Assembly: GCA_043196285.1 (NCBI GenBank)
Contig: JBBYJL010000010.1
Coordinates: 1-30,132 of the forward strand
Direction: 5' to 3'
From: JAKAFX01 sp043196285
Lineage (GTDB): Archaea; Thermoplasmatota; Thermoplasmata; Thermoplasmatales; Thermoplasmataceae
DNA length: 30,132 nucleotides
The notes beneath the pieces were generated by a model that worked only from the letters and a program-made list of their open reading frames with translations, did no database searches and had not been told where the DNA came from. The number at the start of each line of letters is the position of its first letter. Positions within the stretch are counted from its first letter, which is position 1. This document shows positions 1 through 7,900 of this stretch, in pieces. The position numbers and the translations under genes were made by a program.

Positions 1-557
1 GCAGTTGCAAGAAGGACTATCACAATAATCATGAGAGAAAAAGGAAGTACTCCCACTGAAATCAGGAATCCTGTTAGACCGAGACCCATTGCTGTTCCTG
101 TCAGGGTAAATACTCCATTAATGCCTGCCGCTGTCCCTCTCTGATTTTCCTGTATGAGGTCCCTGAGCAGTGGTTGATACGCACCGGACGAGATGTTGGA
201 ACCTATTTGAATAGAGAGGAATATGACGAATACGACAAGGACAGATTTTATGGGTAGCAAACTGAAAGCCACTGCGACTATCGTGAAAAGCGTTCCGATA
301 ATGATGTAGGGGCCACGCTTTCCCCAAAGAATGCTGTGGTTGTCGCTCAAGACACCAGAAAAAAGTGAAAAAAACACACCCACTGCAATAGCTATAAAGG
401 CTATTACCCCCATTTCAAGGCCAGGTGTTGAAGCCCCGGTTGCTCCCTCCAACTGAAGAGGCAGGATAAGGCTTTCGAAAGATATCCACAAATAATTTGT
501 GCCCAGGTGAACAGAATTTAATGAAAGCAGGAAATGGAGAGGTCTTTTGGATTCCAA
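1..557 (-). CDS. MFS transporter, GPH/sugar type (C-terminus outside window)
   Basis: The N-terminal ~185 residues of a polytopic transporter. The translation contains hydrophobic helices and the loop GVLSDN followed by WGKRGPYIIIGT. This loop resembles the cytoplasmic loop-2/3 signature of the glycoside-pentoside-hexuronide and sucrose-type branch of the major facilitator superfamily. Later segments (QPLLRDLI, RGTAAGINGVFTLTG) also fit MFS proteins. An in-frame TAA lies just upstream, and the first usable codon is TTG (555-557) giving MESKRPLHF. No ATG exists in that interval, so TTG is the likely start. The substrate cannot be read from this fragment; a sugar or organic acid is only a guess from the family. 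The gene runs off the window edge. Confidence 0.75.
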   Translation of the reverse strand, partial: MESKRPLHFLLSLNSVHLGTNYLWISFESLILPLQLEGATGASTPGLEMGVIAFIAIAVGVFFSLFSGVLSDNHSILWGKRGPYIIIGTLFTIVAVAFSLLPIKSVLVVFVIFLSIQIGSNISSGAYQPLLRDLIQENQRGTAAGINGVFTLTGTAMGLGLTGFLISVGVLPFSLMIIVIVLLAT

Positions 558-670
558 TATTAATGTATAATGCGTTGCAAATTAAACTTATCATTGTATC
601 ACAGTGATAAATGCAAACATTGTTGATCTGTTGTACTTAATATCATTCCATTGTTGAAAAAATAAGATGA

Positions 671-853
671 TCCCCAATTCTCGTGCAGAAGAAAAGTACT
701 GCAAAAGAAATGAGACAGGCGGTGACCTTGGATTTTTGGCAGGGTGCAATGGTTAAGGAATTTGAGAAAGAAGCTTTCTATCCGAAAAAAGGAGAAATTC
801 CAGGTATCGTTAAGACTCAATATGGATACCGGATGATAAAGAGGACCGGTTAA
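671..853 (+). pseudogene. Decayed parvulin-type peptidyl-prolyl isomerase
   Basis: The last ~37 codons (ATG 749 to TAA 851-853) read MVKEFEKEAF, then KKGEIPGIVKTQYGYRMIKRTG. This is the C-terminal half of a parvulin domain. In the same frame, codons 671-709 read SPILVQKKSTAKE, which matches the parvulin N-terminal strand (usually SHILV). The middle of the domain (about 25 residues) is missing. The hallmark GGDLGF is present but in another frame (718-735), so the junction combines a deletion with frame loss. A TGA at 668-670 precedes the reading frame and no ATG start exists before 710. Parvulins assist proline isomerisation during protein folding; this copy cannot make a complete domain. What is seen is the three motif blocks; the deletion model is inferred. 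Confidence 0.7.
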
Positions 854-863
854 AAAAAGGGTA

Positions 864-2111
864 TCAGTAATTCTGTCTGCTTCGATAATTATTATATCTT
901 CTTTGACCCGAATCTCTTCTTCCATGGTCTCCTCTTCTGGCGGATCCCACGTTTCTTCTACTCCTCTCCCTCGAAACAAGTTTCATGTCAGCAAACTCGT
1001 CGGTGTCCATTTCAATTCTTACCATCTCGATGTTTGCCCTCTGTTTTATTTCCCTAATTAGTCTTTTCTGAGAATCATTGATTATGGTATATGCACGCCC
1101 CTCTTTCCCCATCCTCGCAGATCTCCCGACTCTATGGATATAGGCGATCGGATCGTCCGGCGCGTCGTAGTTGATAATATCTGTTATATCAGGGATATCC
1201 AGTCCTCTTGCAGCTACGTTTGTGGCAACAAGTACGCTTTCTCCATTCCTGAAAGCATTCATGGCCTTTTCTCTCTCAGCCTGAGAGATGTCTCCATGTA
1301 TAATAGAAGCAGTGAAACCATTTTTCTTCATCGTAGCATATATTCTATTGGCCATATCCTTGGTATTGGTAAATATTATGGATTTGTCAGGTTTGTACTG
1401 TGAGAAATAGGCCATGAGCATAGCAAACTTATTATTCTGATCAGTGACGCTATAATAATGAGATATTGTCTCTACAGTTACCTTCTCCTCTTCTCCAATT
1501 GTGATATTTTTTCTTTCCCGGTTCATGTATTTCTTTGCTAGTTCCACGATCTCCTTCGGCATCGTTGCGGAGAAAAGAAGAGTCTGTCTGCTCTTTGGAG
1601 TGTGTGAAATTATGAGCTTAATATCGTCAATGAAACCCATGTCAAGCATTATGTCTGCTTCGTCGAGTACAAGAAACCTTAGACCACTCAGATCAAGTTC
1701 TTTTCTCTCGATCAGGTCCAGAATTCTCCCCGGAGTTCCAACTACAATGTTTGCGCCTGTTCTTAGAGAGTTAATCTGGACGTTTATGGATGCGCCTCCA
1801 TAAACAGTCACAACTTTGAGTTTGTATGCTCTGCTCATTTTCTGGGCAACATCGGAAACCTGCAGTGCAAGCTCCCTCGTAGGTAGTACCACAAGCACTT
1901 CCGGCAAAGATCGTTTTTCTATTCTGTCAATGATTGGTATTAAAAATGCTCCAGTTTTTCCGGAACCAGTCTTCGACCTAACCGTCACGTCATTCATAGA
2001 AAGAATCAGAGGGATTGTGACCTCCTGAACCTCAGTTGGATTTATAAAACTCATTTTTTTGAGGGAAGAGGTGAGTTCAGGCCTTATTCCCAAATCTTCA
2101 AATGTCTTCAA
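864..2111 (-). CDS. DEAD-box ATP-dependent RNA helicase
   Basis: A 415-residue superfamily 2 RNA helicase. The motifs are in order: Q-motif region near residues 21-30, Walker A SKTGSGKT (46-53), PTRELA (77-82), GTPGR (125-129), DEAD (150-153), SAT (181-183), a late ATNVAARGLDI and HRVGRSARMG. The C-terminus is rich in Arg, Gly and Tyr (RRGDHGRRDSGQRRYNNYRSRQNY region), as in CsdA/DeaD-like helicases that bind structured RNA. The start is TTG (2109-2111), because no ATG fits the conserved F-E-D-L-G opening. An AT-rich box (AAAATATAAC, 2141-2150) lies about 34 bases upstream, so the mRNA probably has no leader or a very short one. It likely acts in RNA unwinding during ribosome assembly or decay; the specific substrate is unknown. 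Confidence 0.95.
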   Translation of the reverse strand: MKTFEDLGIRPELTSSLKKMSFINPTEVQEVTIPLILSMNDVTVRSKTGSGKTGAFLIPIIDRIEKRSLPEVLVVLPTRELALQVSDVAQKMSRAYKLKVVTVYGGASINVQINSLRTGANIVVGTPGRILDLIERKELDLSGLRFLVLDEADIMLDMGFIDDIKLIISHTPKSRQTLLFSATMPKEIVELAKKYMNRERKNITIGEEEKVTVETISHYYSVTDQNNKFAMLMAYFSQYKPDKSIIFTNTKDMANRIYATMKKNGFTASIIHGDISQAEREKAMNAFRNGESVLVATNVAARGLDIPDITDIINYDAPDDPIAYIHRVGRSARMGKEGRAYTIINDSQKRLIREIKQRANIEMVRIEMDTDEFADMKLVSRERSRRNVGSARRGDHGRRDSGQRRYNNYRSRQNY

Positions 2112-2424
2112 ATATAACGTACACGTATTCTATTGTTATAGTTATATTTTTACAAACCTATGAGCAAGAAAGCTCCGATTTTTAGAGAGATGAATTGCCA
2201 TAAATACATAATGAATAGAGGTAGAACAGGACTAATACAAATGGACAGTAAGGAATTAAGGCCTGATAAGATCAGTAAAAAAGTGTGAGATTGAATAAGA
2301 CCTTCGGAAGGAATGATGAGATCACTGTCAAAGAAGCAGGAATATCCGATCTTTCAGGGAAAGGAGGATGTGAACAAGGAACGACCGAACCTCACTGTTA
2401 TCGGTAAGATATGCAGTCCTTGAA
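2112..2424. other. Spacer, no convincing gene
   Basis: This 313-base stretch carries the helicase promoter near 2141-2150. Its remainder contains only short, interrupted reading frames. One of about 40 codons begins near the TTG at about 2292, but it has no recognisable similarity. The segment could be decayed coding DNA; I see nothing definite in it. Confidence 0.5.
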
Positions 2425-3339
2425 TCAGAATATTGCAACCGGGGCAACAGGTGAGGCAGTTGATCCTTTTATCTTCAAGGGTGCGCATACAAACATGAAT
2501 TCATAGGCCTTCTCTTTCGCAAGTTCGTCCAGTTTGATGTTATCTATCATCCTCACGCCAGATTTCGTGATCAGATACTGATGTACAGGAAGTCTGGTGC
2601 CATTTATTTCAGGTGGAACGACTTCTGTAGAAGGAGTATCGGAACCAGTAACTGAAATGTCATTTTCAGCAATCCACTTCGACAGCTCATACCCTATCCC
2701 CGGAGAGGAATCAATATACTGGTTGTATATCTCTGGGGTTTCCCAAAGCTTCGAGACTCCAGTGTGGAAGAAAATTGCATCCCCAGGTTCCACAGAGATA
2801 TTGTGATTAGAAAGAAAATTAACTGTTTCATCTACCATTATCGGTCTTCCTCTCCGGAGTATCATCTCTTTCTCATTAGTCAGATCAACAAGAATTCCCC
2901 TTGTGACTATTGGAGGCACCCCGTCAATTCCTAGGTTGTAAGTACCGAAGGTTGTTGATTCCTGAAAAGCATCAAAACCATTGTAGAATTTGTTATCAAA
3001 TGCAATATGGTTTAGAGAGTCAAGATGAGTTCCCAAATGATCAACCATCTCAAGCCTGCAAAGCGCCCCTCCAAACTTATTCTTCGTTGGTTCCCTCAAG
3101 GGCGGACGGTTATCATAGACACGCTGCGACAAAAGATGAAAGAATGGCCCATGGGCAGAATATCTGCCTGGCATTCCATTGAATATCTTGTGGGAAAGCT
3201 GAATTATCCTTCCTTTCTTTACAATTTTTATTGCCCGAAGCACGCTTTGGTCATTCAGCAGATTCAGTGTTCCAAGTTGATCTCCCTCTCCCCATTTTGA
3301 TGGATACCACGATTCACCGGTTTCAAACCATTCTGTCAT
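2425..3339 (-). CDS. Cyclase/kynurenine-formamidase-like metal hydrolase
   Basis: A 304-residue member of the cyclase family (PF04199), metal-dependent hydrolases that include arylformamidases and polyketide cyclases. The signature is H-L-G-T-H-L-D-S-L-N-H at residues 101-111 from the chosen start; the His and Asp residues are the expected divalent-metal ligands. The N-terminal W-G-E-G-D-Q-L-G-T-L-N and the later GDAIFFHTG segment are typical of the branch annotated as cyclase family protein. A longer frame reaches back to 3396, but an archaeal box A (3355-3367, minus strand) lies about 22 bases before the ATG at 3337-3339. Transcription therefore starts too late to include the extra 19 codons. 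The gene stands alone; the substrate is unknown and a tryptophan-degradation role is only one option. Confidence 0.85.
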   Translation of the reverse strand: MTEWFETGESWYPSKWGEGDQLGTLNLLNDQSVLRAIKIVKKGRIIQLSHKIFNGMPGRYSAHGPFFHLLSQRVYDNRPPLREPTKNKFGGALCRLEMVDHLGTHLDSLNHIAFDNKFYNGFDAFQESTTFGTYNLGIDGVPPIVTRGILVDLTNEKEMILRRGRPIMVDETVNFLSNHNISVEPGDAIFFHTGVSKLWETPEIYNQYIDSSPGIGYELSKWIAENDISVTGSDTPSTEVVPPEINGTRLPVHQYLITKSGVRMIDNIKLDELAKEKAYEFMFVCAPLKIKGSTASPVAPVAIF

Positions 3340-3354
3340 TAGAATCTCTATTAC

Positions 3355-3367
3355 GTAAAAATATATT
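3355..3367 (-). promoter_or_regulatory. Box A for the cyclase-family gene
   Basis: The minus strand reads AATATATTTTTA here, about 22 bases before the ATG at 3339. This is the spacing expected for a leaderless archaeal mRNA, and it decides the start of that gene. Confidence 0.55.
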
Positions 3368-3430
3368 GAACTTATCGTCATCGAAAACCTTTTCATGAAA
3401 TGGTAAGAATATACCAGCGTACAGAGAATC

Positions 3431-3439
3431 TTATTAAAT
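3431..3439 (+). promoter_or_regulatory. Box A for pheS
   Basis: TTATTAAAT centred about 29 bases before the ATG at 3464. This matches a leaderless pheS transcript and argues against the upstream GTG at 3452 as the start. Confidence 0.5.
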
Positions 3440-3463
3440 CAAGAACACATTGTGTGGATCAGG

Positions 3464-4939
3464 ATGGAACTAAGCACAAACGAAATCAAAGTATTAAATT
3501 TCCTAACTGAGCGAGATGGTTTTGTAAGAGAGTACGATATCAAGATCCCAGGTCTTGACCAGAGGGAAATATCGAGCGCAGTTTCTTGGTTGGAGGCTAA
3601 AGGACTTATTTACCTGAAAAAAGAGGAGAAAATAATTTTCAGCATAGGTCCAGAGGGTGAAAAATTCTTGAAAGATGGATTACCGGAGGAGATTCTCTAT
3701 AACAGGATGAAGACTGATAATAAAATCGATCTTCAGGAAATCAATAATTTTATGGGCCCGAACGAAGTCAAAATTGCGCTTGCTCAGCTGGGGAAATACG
3801 GCATAAAGCCATTAATGGGTGCCTTATTCTATAAGCCAAATAGAGATCTGGAAATTGCAATCAACGACCGTAAACAATTTCTGAAACATGTAAAGGAGCA
3901 TGGCACAAGTCCTGATACAGGAATGATTGAACATTTCAGGAAAAGAGGGAATGTACTTATTGAGAAGAAAAAACTGGATCGTTATATATCCATTAACGAG
4001 AATGGAAGAAAAGTGTTGAAGGGGAATGCCAATCCAAATAAAATTGAGGCTCTTACGCCTGAAATAATATCTTCAGGTATATGGAAAAACCAAGAATTCA
4101 GGGGCTATGACATGTCAGTTCCAGTTGAAAGGATCAACGGAGGATTTTATCATCCGCTCACTATCCTAACGCGAAGGATAAAACGAATATTTATTGAGAT
4201 GGGATTCAGTGAAATGCCCGGTCATTATATAGAGAGCGCAGCATGGAACATGGACGCCCTCTTTGTTCCACAAGACCATCCGGTGAGAGAGATGCAGGAT
4301 ACATTCTATGTGAAGCCCGGGGGGAATATCGAGATCGAATATCCTGAGATAATAGAAAAGGTGAAAAAAACCCATGAAAGAGGCATACGCGGTTACACAG
4401 GATGGGGGTACTCCTTTAATCCAGAGGAATCAAAACGTTTCCTGATGAGAACACACACCACTGTAAGCACAGTCAGGTATCTTTACAGTCATCCTGTTCC
4501 ACCGGTTGCTATCTTTTCAATAGAAAAGGTTTTTCGGCACGAAAGCGTAGACTGGAAACATTTGGCAGAGCTCCACCATATAGAGGGTGCCTATTACGCA
4601 AAGGATGCGAGCCTATCCACACTGAAATCGCTTATGAGATCATTCTATAGAAAATTAGGATTTACAGAGATTAAGTTTATCCCATCATATTACCCATATA
4701 CCGAGCCAAGCATGGACGCTGTAGCATATATTAATGGAAAAGAGATGGAGCTTGGTGGATCCGGTGTTTTTAGGGCTGAAGTTACCAGACCACTGGGATT
4801 GAAGGAACCGGTTATTGCCTGGGGAATGGGGTTAGAAAGGATTGCTATGGTCTTCTACAAGCTCAATGATATCCGCGAAATATATCAAAGCGATATGGAG
4901 TGGCTTCAAAACTACAGAATACCCAGAAATTCCTACTAG
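3464..4939 (+). CDS. pheS: Phenylalanyl-tRNA synthetase alpha subunit
   Basis: The 491-residue catalytic alpha subunit of the (alpha-beta)2 enzyme that charges tRNA-Phe. The N-terminal ~190 residues carry winged-helix DNA/RNA-binding-like repeats, typical of archaeal and eukaryotic alpha subunits. The class II core follows: HPLTILTRRIKRIFIEMGF (motif 1 region), WNMDALFVPQDHPVREMQDTFY, FRHESVDWKHLAELHHIEG (motif 2) and GLGLERIAM-like GMGLERIAMVFY (motif 3). An ATG at 3464 is preferred over GTG at 3452 because of the box A position. The stop codon overlaps the end of a minus-strand small gene by 4 bases. The beta-subunit gene pheT, often adjacent in other genomes, is not in the window. Confidence 0.96.
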   Translation: MELSTNEIKVLNFLTERDGFVREYDIKIPGLDQREISSAVSWLEAKGLIYLKKEEKIIFSIGPEGEKFLKDGLPEEILYNRMKTDNKIDLQEINNFMGPNEVKIALAQLGKYGIKPLMGALFYKPNRDLEIAINDRKQFLKHVKEHGTSPDTGMIEHFRKRGNVLIEKKKLDRYISINENGRKVLKGNANPNKIEALTPEIISSGIWKNQEFRGYDMSVPVERINGGFYHPLTILTRRIKRIFIEMGFSEMPGHYIESAAWNMDALFVPQDHPVREMQDTFYVKPGGNIEIEYPEIIEKVKKTHERGIRGYTGWGYSFNPEESKRFLMRTHTTVSTVRYLYSHPVPPVAIFSIEKVFRHESVDWKHLAELHHIEGAYYAKDASLSTLKSLMRSFYRKLGFTEIKFIPSYYPYTEPSMDAVAYINGKEMELGGSGVFRAEVTRPLGLKEPVIAWGMGLERIAMVFYKLNDIREIYQSDMEWLQNYRIPRNSY

Positions 4940-5070
4940 AAGCGCTTTCCAGTACAGGTAACGCAGATCCCGTATGAATCAAGGTGTGCAGTGCAAGTGG
5001 GAAGATTGCATCTCCTGCATCTTCTGTTCGTAATTTTCATGCAGACATGACATGGTTCAATGGTTTCCAT
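4936..5070 (-). CDS. 44-residue cysteine-rich zinc-finger-like protein
   Basis: A complete small frame on the minus strand from ATG 5068-5070 to TAG 4936-4938. It has seven cysteines: CHVC near residues 7-10, CRRC near 18-21, Cys26, and CVTC near 36-39, plus His29. The pattern C-x2-C-x7-C-x2-C-x4-C-x2-H-x6-C-x2-C resembles small cross-braced or HIT/treble-clef zinc fingers that bind two zinc ions. An AT-rich box A-like element lies about 25-30 bases upstream (about 5093-5105). It overlaps the 3' end of pheS tail to tail by 4 bases. Coding is inferred from the regular cysteine pairs and the intact frame. The function is unknown; nucleic-acid or protein binding is the usual role for such modules. 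Confidence 0.65.
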   Translation of the reverse strand: METIEPCHVCMKITNRRCRRCNLPTCTAHLDSYGICVTCTGKRF

Positions 5071-5151
5071 TTCAACTCAAGGACATGTTATGCGTATTTT
5101 AACTATTTTATGAAATTTGAGAATTTGCGAACTCTGAGGAGACTAAAAAGT

Positions 5152-5301
5152 ATGCAAAGGAATAAGATCTCATCAAGGAAGGTTGTGCAAGAACAACATC
5201 AGCGTGCTTCAAACGAGTCAAAAAAGGAAACAGTCCAGGAAGGTAACGGTATAAGTATCAACTCTTTCTTCAACTCCCAAGAACAGAAAGAGAAAAAATA
5301 A
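5152..5301 (+). CDS. Small hydrophilic protein with PIP-box-like C-terminus
   Basis: A 49-residue Lys/Gln/Ser-rich protein, MQRNKISSRK to NSQEQKEKK. An ATG at 5152 follows a GAGGAG ribosome-binding site (5136-5141) at a reasonable distance; the same frame is open further upstream (ATG 5110). Near the C-terminus is GISINSFF (residues 33-40). It matches the PCNA-interacting-peptide form x-x-x-[ILM]-x-x-F-F, except that Gly stands where Gln is usual. The rest looks disordered. It lies between pheS and rrp4 on the same strand as rrp4, divergent from the small zinc-finger gene. A PCNA partner role is inference from one short motif. It could also be a chance ORF. Confidence 0.4.
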   Translation: MQRNKISSRKVVQEQHQRASNESKKETVQEGNGISINSFFNSQEQKEKK

Positions 5302-5444
5302 ATATTGATTTAAGATAAAAGCATATCAGTGAGTTGAAGGGAATTGGACAAAAGGCATTATTTTAATCCAGAAATGAGGAAATATAATGATCCCGTGTAA
5401 AGGATTTTTGGTGCTGAAAGTTATAATTTGAACTAGGTGATTGA

Positions 5445-6134
5445 ATGATGAAAGTAAGAGAAATAGTGCTCCCGGGAGATCCGATTGATCTTCAGGGCGC
5501 AAAGGCCAGATCTGGCCTTTATAAATGCGGAGAGGGGCAGTTCTGTTCGGAATATTTCGGAATATTGCAGAAGAATGAACAGTTTGTCGACGTTGTGCCG
5601 TTCGCTGGGGCTTACATGCCAAGAAGAGGCGATAAAGTAATAGGCAAGGTTATTGAAATAGGCCCATCAATGTGGATTACTGATATCAGCGCACCCTACA
5701 CTTCGCTTCTTCATATAAATGATGTTCCATGGCGTACTAACGCTGGTGATCTAAAGAGATACATAAATACGGGTGAGTATATCTATGCCAAAGTGCTCTC
5801 AATCAACGAGATAAACGAGAGCTGGCTAACCCTGAAGGATGTTGGCCTCAGAAAACTCGAAGGTGGAACAATAGCCTCAGTCCCGTCTCCAAAGGTGCCA
5901 AGGATCATAGGGAAAGGCGGAACTATGGTAAACATGATCAAGGACGAGACAGGTACCAGAATAGTTGTAGGACAGAACGGGCTCATTTGGCTTGACGGAG
6001 CCCCAGAAAATGTTATGCTTGCAATTTCTGCCATAGAAATAGTCAAGAAAGAAGCGCACACAATAGGACTTACAGACAGAATAGCGGAATATTTGAAGAG
6101 CAAGAAAGGTGAGATTAGTGGGAACAGCAAGTGA
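5445..6134 (+). CDS. rrp4: Exosome complex RNA-binding subunit Rrp4
   Basis: A 229-residue cap subunit of the archaeal RNA exosome. It has the N-terminal domain (residues 1-55, opening V-L-P-G-D), an S1 RNA-binding domain (about 58-135, GDKVIGKVIEIGPSMWITDI) and a KH domain (about 145-210) with the GKGG loop near residue 156. Rrp4 sits on the Rrp41/Rrp42 ring and feeds poly(A)-rich RNA to it. An AGGTGA site (5435-5440) lies just before the tandem ATG ATG at 5445/5448. This is the first gene of a long operon and its 3' end overlaps rrp41. Two AT-rich elements (about 5380-5390 and 5421-5429) are candidate promoter boxes; I cannot decide between them. Confidence 0.96.
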   Translation: MMKVREIVLPGDPIDLQGAKARSGLYKCGEGQFCSEYFGILQKNEQFVDVVPFAGAYMPRRGDKVIGKVIEIGPSMWITDISAPYTSLLHINDVPWRTNAGDLKRYINTGEYIYAKVLSINEINESWLTLKDVGLRKLEGGTIASVPSPKVPRIIGKGGTMVNMIKDETGTRIVVGQNGLIWLDGAPENVMLAISAIEIVKKEAHTIGLTDRIAEYLKSKKGEISGNSK

Positions 6135-6858
6135 TATTAAGTTAATAGATGAAAAGGGACTTAGAATAGATGGAAGAAGTCCGGAAGAACTTCGACCTAT
6201 CAAGATAGAGACAGACATTCTGAACCGTGCTGACGGATCTGCACTTATAGAATGGGGCGGAAACAAGATACTGGCAGCGGTTTACGGACCAAGGGAAGCC
6301 TACCCAAAGCACAACCAAGATATTAACAAAGCAGTAGTTAAGGCAAGGTACAACATGGAAGCCTATTCGGTAGACGAAAGAAAGAGACCAGGTCCGGACA
6401 GGAGGTCAATGGAGATCTCAAAGGTAATTTCAGAGGCGCTGGAATCTGCCATTATGGTAGAACAGTTCCCAAGGGCACAAATCGACATATTCATCGAAGT
6501 TCTCCAGGCTGACGCAGGCACAAGAATTGCAGGTTTAACGGCAGCAGCTGTTGCTGTAGCCTCAGCAGGGATACCGATGCGAGATCTTGTTACAGGATGC
6601 ACAGCCGGCAAAGTCGATGGGCACATCGTTCTTGATCTCTGCAAAGAAGAAGACAACTTTGGTCAGGCGGATCTCCCAATAGCGGTAATGCCGAGAAGCG
6701 GTAAAGTAGTTTTACTGCAGATGGATGGCGACCTGTCGGTAGAGGAATTCGATCAAGCAACTGGAATGATAATGAATGCAATAAAAAGAATAAACCAGAT
6801 TCAGAGGGACGCTCTTAAGAACAAATTTGAAACCTCAACCGGAGAAGTTGGTGAATAA
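6118..6858 (+). CDS. rrp41: Exosome catalytic subunit Rrp41 (RNase PH family)
   Basis: The active phosphorolytic 3'-5' exoribonuclease subunit of the exosome ring. The RNase PH fold is shown by GLRIDGRSPEELRPI at the start, the AVYGPREAYPKH loop, EVLQADAGTRIAGLTAAAVA and the active-site segment LLQMDGDLSVEEF. Two GTG codons compete for the start: 6109 and 6118. AAGGTGAG at 6107-6113 is a good Shine-Dalgarno sequence for GTG 6118 but overlaps GTG 6109, so 6118 (246 residues) is preferred. It overlaps rrp4 by 17 bases, which suggests translational coupling. It pairs with Rrp42 encoded next. Confidence 0.95.
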   Translation: MGTASDIKLIDEKGLRIDGRSPEELRPIKIETDILNRADGSALIEWGGNKILAAVYGPREAYPKHNQDINKAVVKARYNMEAYSVDERKRPGPDRRSMEISKVISEALESAIMVEQFPRAQIDIFIEVLQADAGTRIAGLTAAAVAVASAGIPMRDLVTGCTAGKVDGHIVLDLCKEEDNFGQADLPIAVMPRSGKVVLLQMDGDLSVEEFDQATGMIMNAIKRINQIQRDALKNKFETSTGEVGE

Positions 6859-6860
6859 AT

Positions 6861-7643
6861 ATGCCAAGAGATGAGTTGGGTATATTATCAGAAATAAAGA
6901 GAAGTTACATCCTGAGGAAACTCAAGGATGGAAAGAGGGCAGATGACAGGAATATTGAACAGTTCAGGGAAGCAACTATTACACCAAACTACATAGTCAG
7001 GGCTGCCGGTTCTTCCATGGTCACACTCGGGAAAACAAAAGTGATTGCTGGCATAAAGATAGAAGCGGGAGAACCTTTTCCAGATACCCCCAATCAGGGA
7101 GTTCTTACTACAAATGTAGAACTTCTTCCAATGGCATTTCCGACCTTTGAATCAGGCCCTCCAAATGAAATGTCCATAGAACTTGCAAGAGTGGTTGACA
7201 GGGGAATAAGGGAAAGTAAAATGATAGATCTACAGAAACTGGTCATCGAACCTGCCGCAAAGGTATGGATAGTTTTCATAGACATAAACGTGCTTGACTT
7301 TGACGGGAACTTGATAGATGCATGCACACTGGCCTCAGTATCCGCATTGAAAACAGCTATAGTTCCAGCATCCACGATTGGAGGGAAGGATTTTCCCATT
7401 CCTACTACATGCACACCAATATCAGTTTCAATGGTCAAGATAGGAGACACCTTAGTGGTTGATCCTGATCTTGAAGAGGAACAGATATCTCAGGGAAGGA
7501 TAACAGTAACCACATCAGAAGACGGACACATAAAGGCAATGCAAAAAGGTGATGTTGGTTTCTTTACCATGGACGAAATAAAGAAAGCTATTATAACATC
7601 CAGCAATGTGGGAAAATCCTTAAGAGAGAAATATTTCGGGTGA
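6861..7643 (+). CDS. rrp42: Exosome subunit Rrp42 (inactive RNase PH paralogue)
   Basis: A 260-residue RNase PH-fold subunit that alternates with Rrp41 in the hexameric ring and helps bind RNA without catalysis of its own. Recognisable segments are L-K-D-G-K-R-A-D-D-R-N near residue 20, GSSMVTLGKTKVIAGIKIE, the NVELLPMAFPTFESGPP block, and VVDRGIRESKMID. The catalytic LQMDG-type motif of Rrp41 is replaced here by DPDLEEEQ, as expected for Rrp42. Its ATG lies 2 bases after the rrp41 stop. Order and spacing are the usual rrp4-rrp41-rrp42 arrangement. Confidence 0.95.
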   Translation: MPRDELGILSEIKRSYILRKLKDGKRADDRNIEQFREATITPNYIVRAAGSSMVTLGKTKVIAGIKIEAGEPFPDTPNQGVLTTNVELLPMAFPTFESGPPNEMSIELARVVDRGIRESKMIDLQKLVIEPAAKVWIVFIDINVLDFDGNLIDACTLASVSALKTAIVPASTIGGKDFPIPTTCTPISVSMVKIGDTLVVDPDLEEEQISQGRITVTTSEDGHIKAMQKGDVGFFTMDEIKKAIITSSNVGKSLREKYFG

Positions 7644-7651
7644 AATAGGAA

Positions 7652-7900
7652 ATGTCAAGAAGAACACTGAAGGTTGGAGCTGCAGGACGATTCGGTCCTA
7701 GATACGGGGTTACAGTCAGAAAAGCCTGGAATGAAATATACAAACAGAAATCATCATTCTACGTTTGCCCCGCATGCAAGCAAAAAAAAGTTAAGCGTCT
7801 TGCATCTGGAATATGGGAATGCAGGCATTGTCATCACAAGTTTGCCGGAGGGTCTTATACACCCGAAAGTATTCAGTCGGAAGTTATAGAGGTGGCGTAA
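7652..7900 (+). CDS. rpl37ae: 50S ribosomal protein L37Ae
   Basis: An 82-residue ribosomal protein with a zinc ribbon: C39-x2-C42 and C57-x2-C60 (CPAC, CRHC), flanked by basic residues. The N-terminal GAAGRFGPRYGVTVRK block is characteristic. It is 8 bases from the rrp42 stop. Its end carries GAGGTGG (7889-7895), which can serve as the ribosome-binding site for the next gene. Confidence 0.96.
   Translation: MSRRTLKVGAAGRFGPRYGVTVRKAWNEIYKQKSSFYVCPACKQKKVKRLASGIWECRHCHHKFAGGSYTPESIQSEVIEVA

Noticed and set aside
599..979. 126-residue minus-strand frame
   Set aside because: It overlaps the end of the helicase gene in another frame, the opposite strand contains recognisable parvulin blocks, and its sequence looks like no protein family.
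2292..2415. Short TTG-started frame downstream of the helicase promoter
   Set aside because: No similarity, no clear promoter and only about 40 codons; kept as spacer.
4984..5151. Upstream extension of the small PIP-box-like ORF
   Set aside because: The extension overlaps the zinc-finger gene on the other strand, starts with GTG and lacks a ribosome-binding site; the GAGGAG site fits ATG 5152.
7674..7889. Alternative frame inside rpl37ae
   Set aside because: It is a shadow of a clear ribosomal protein gene with zinc-ribbon cysteines.
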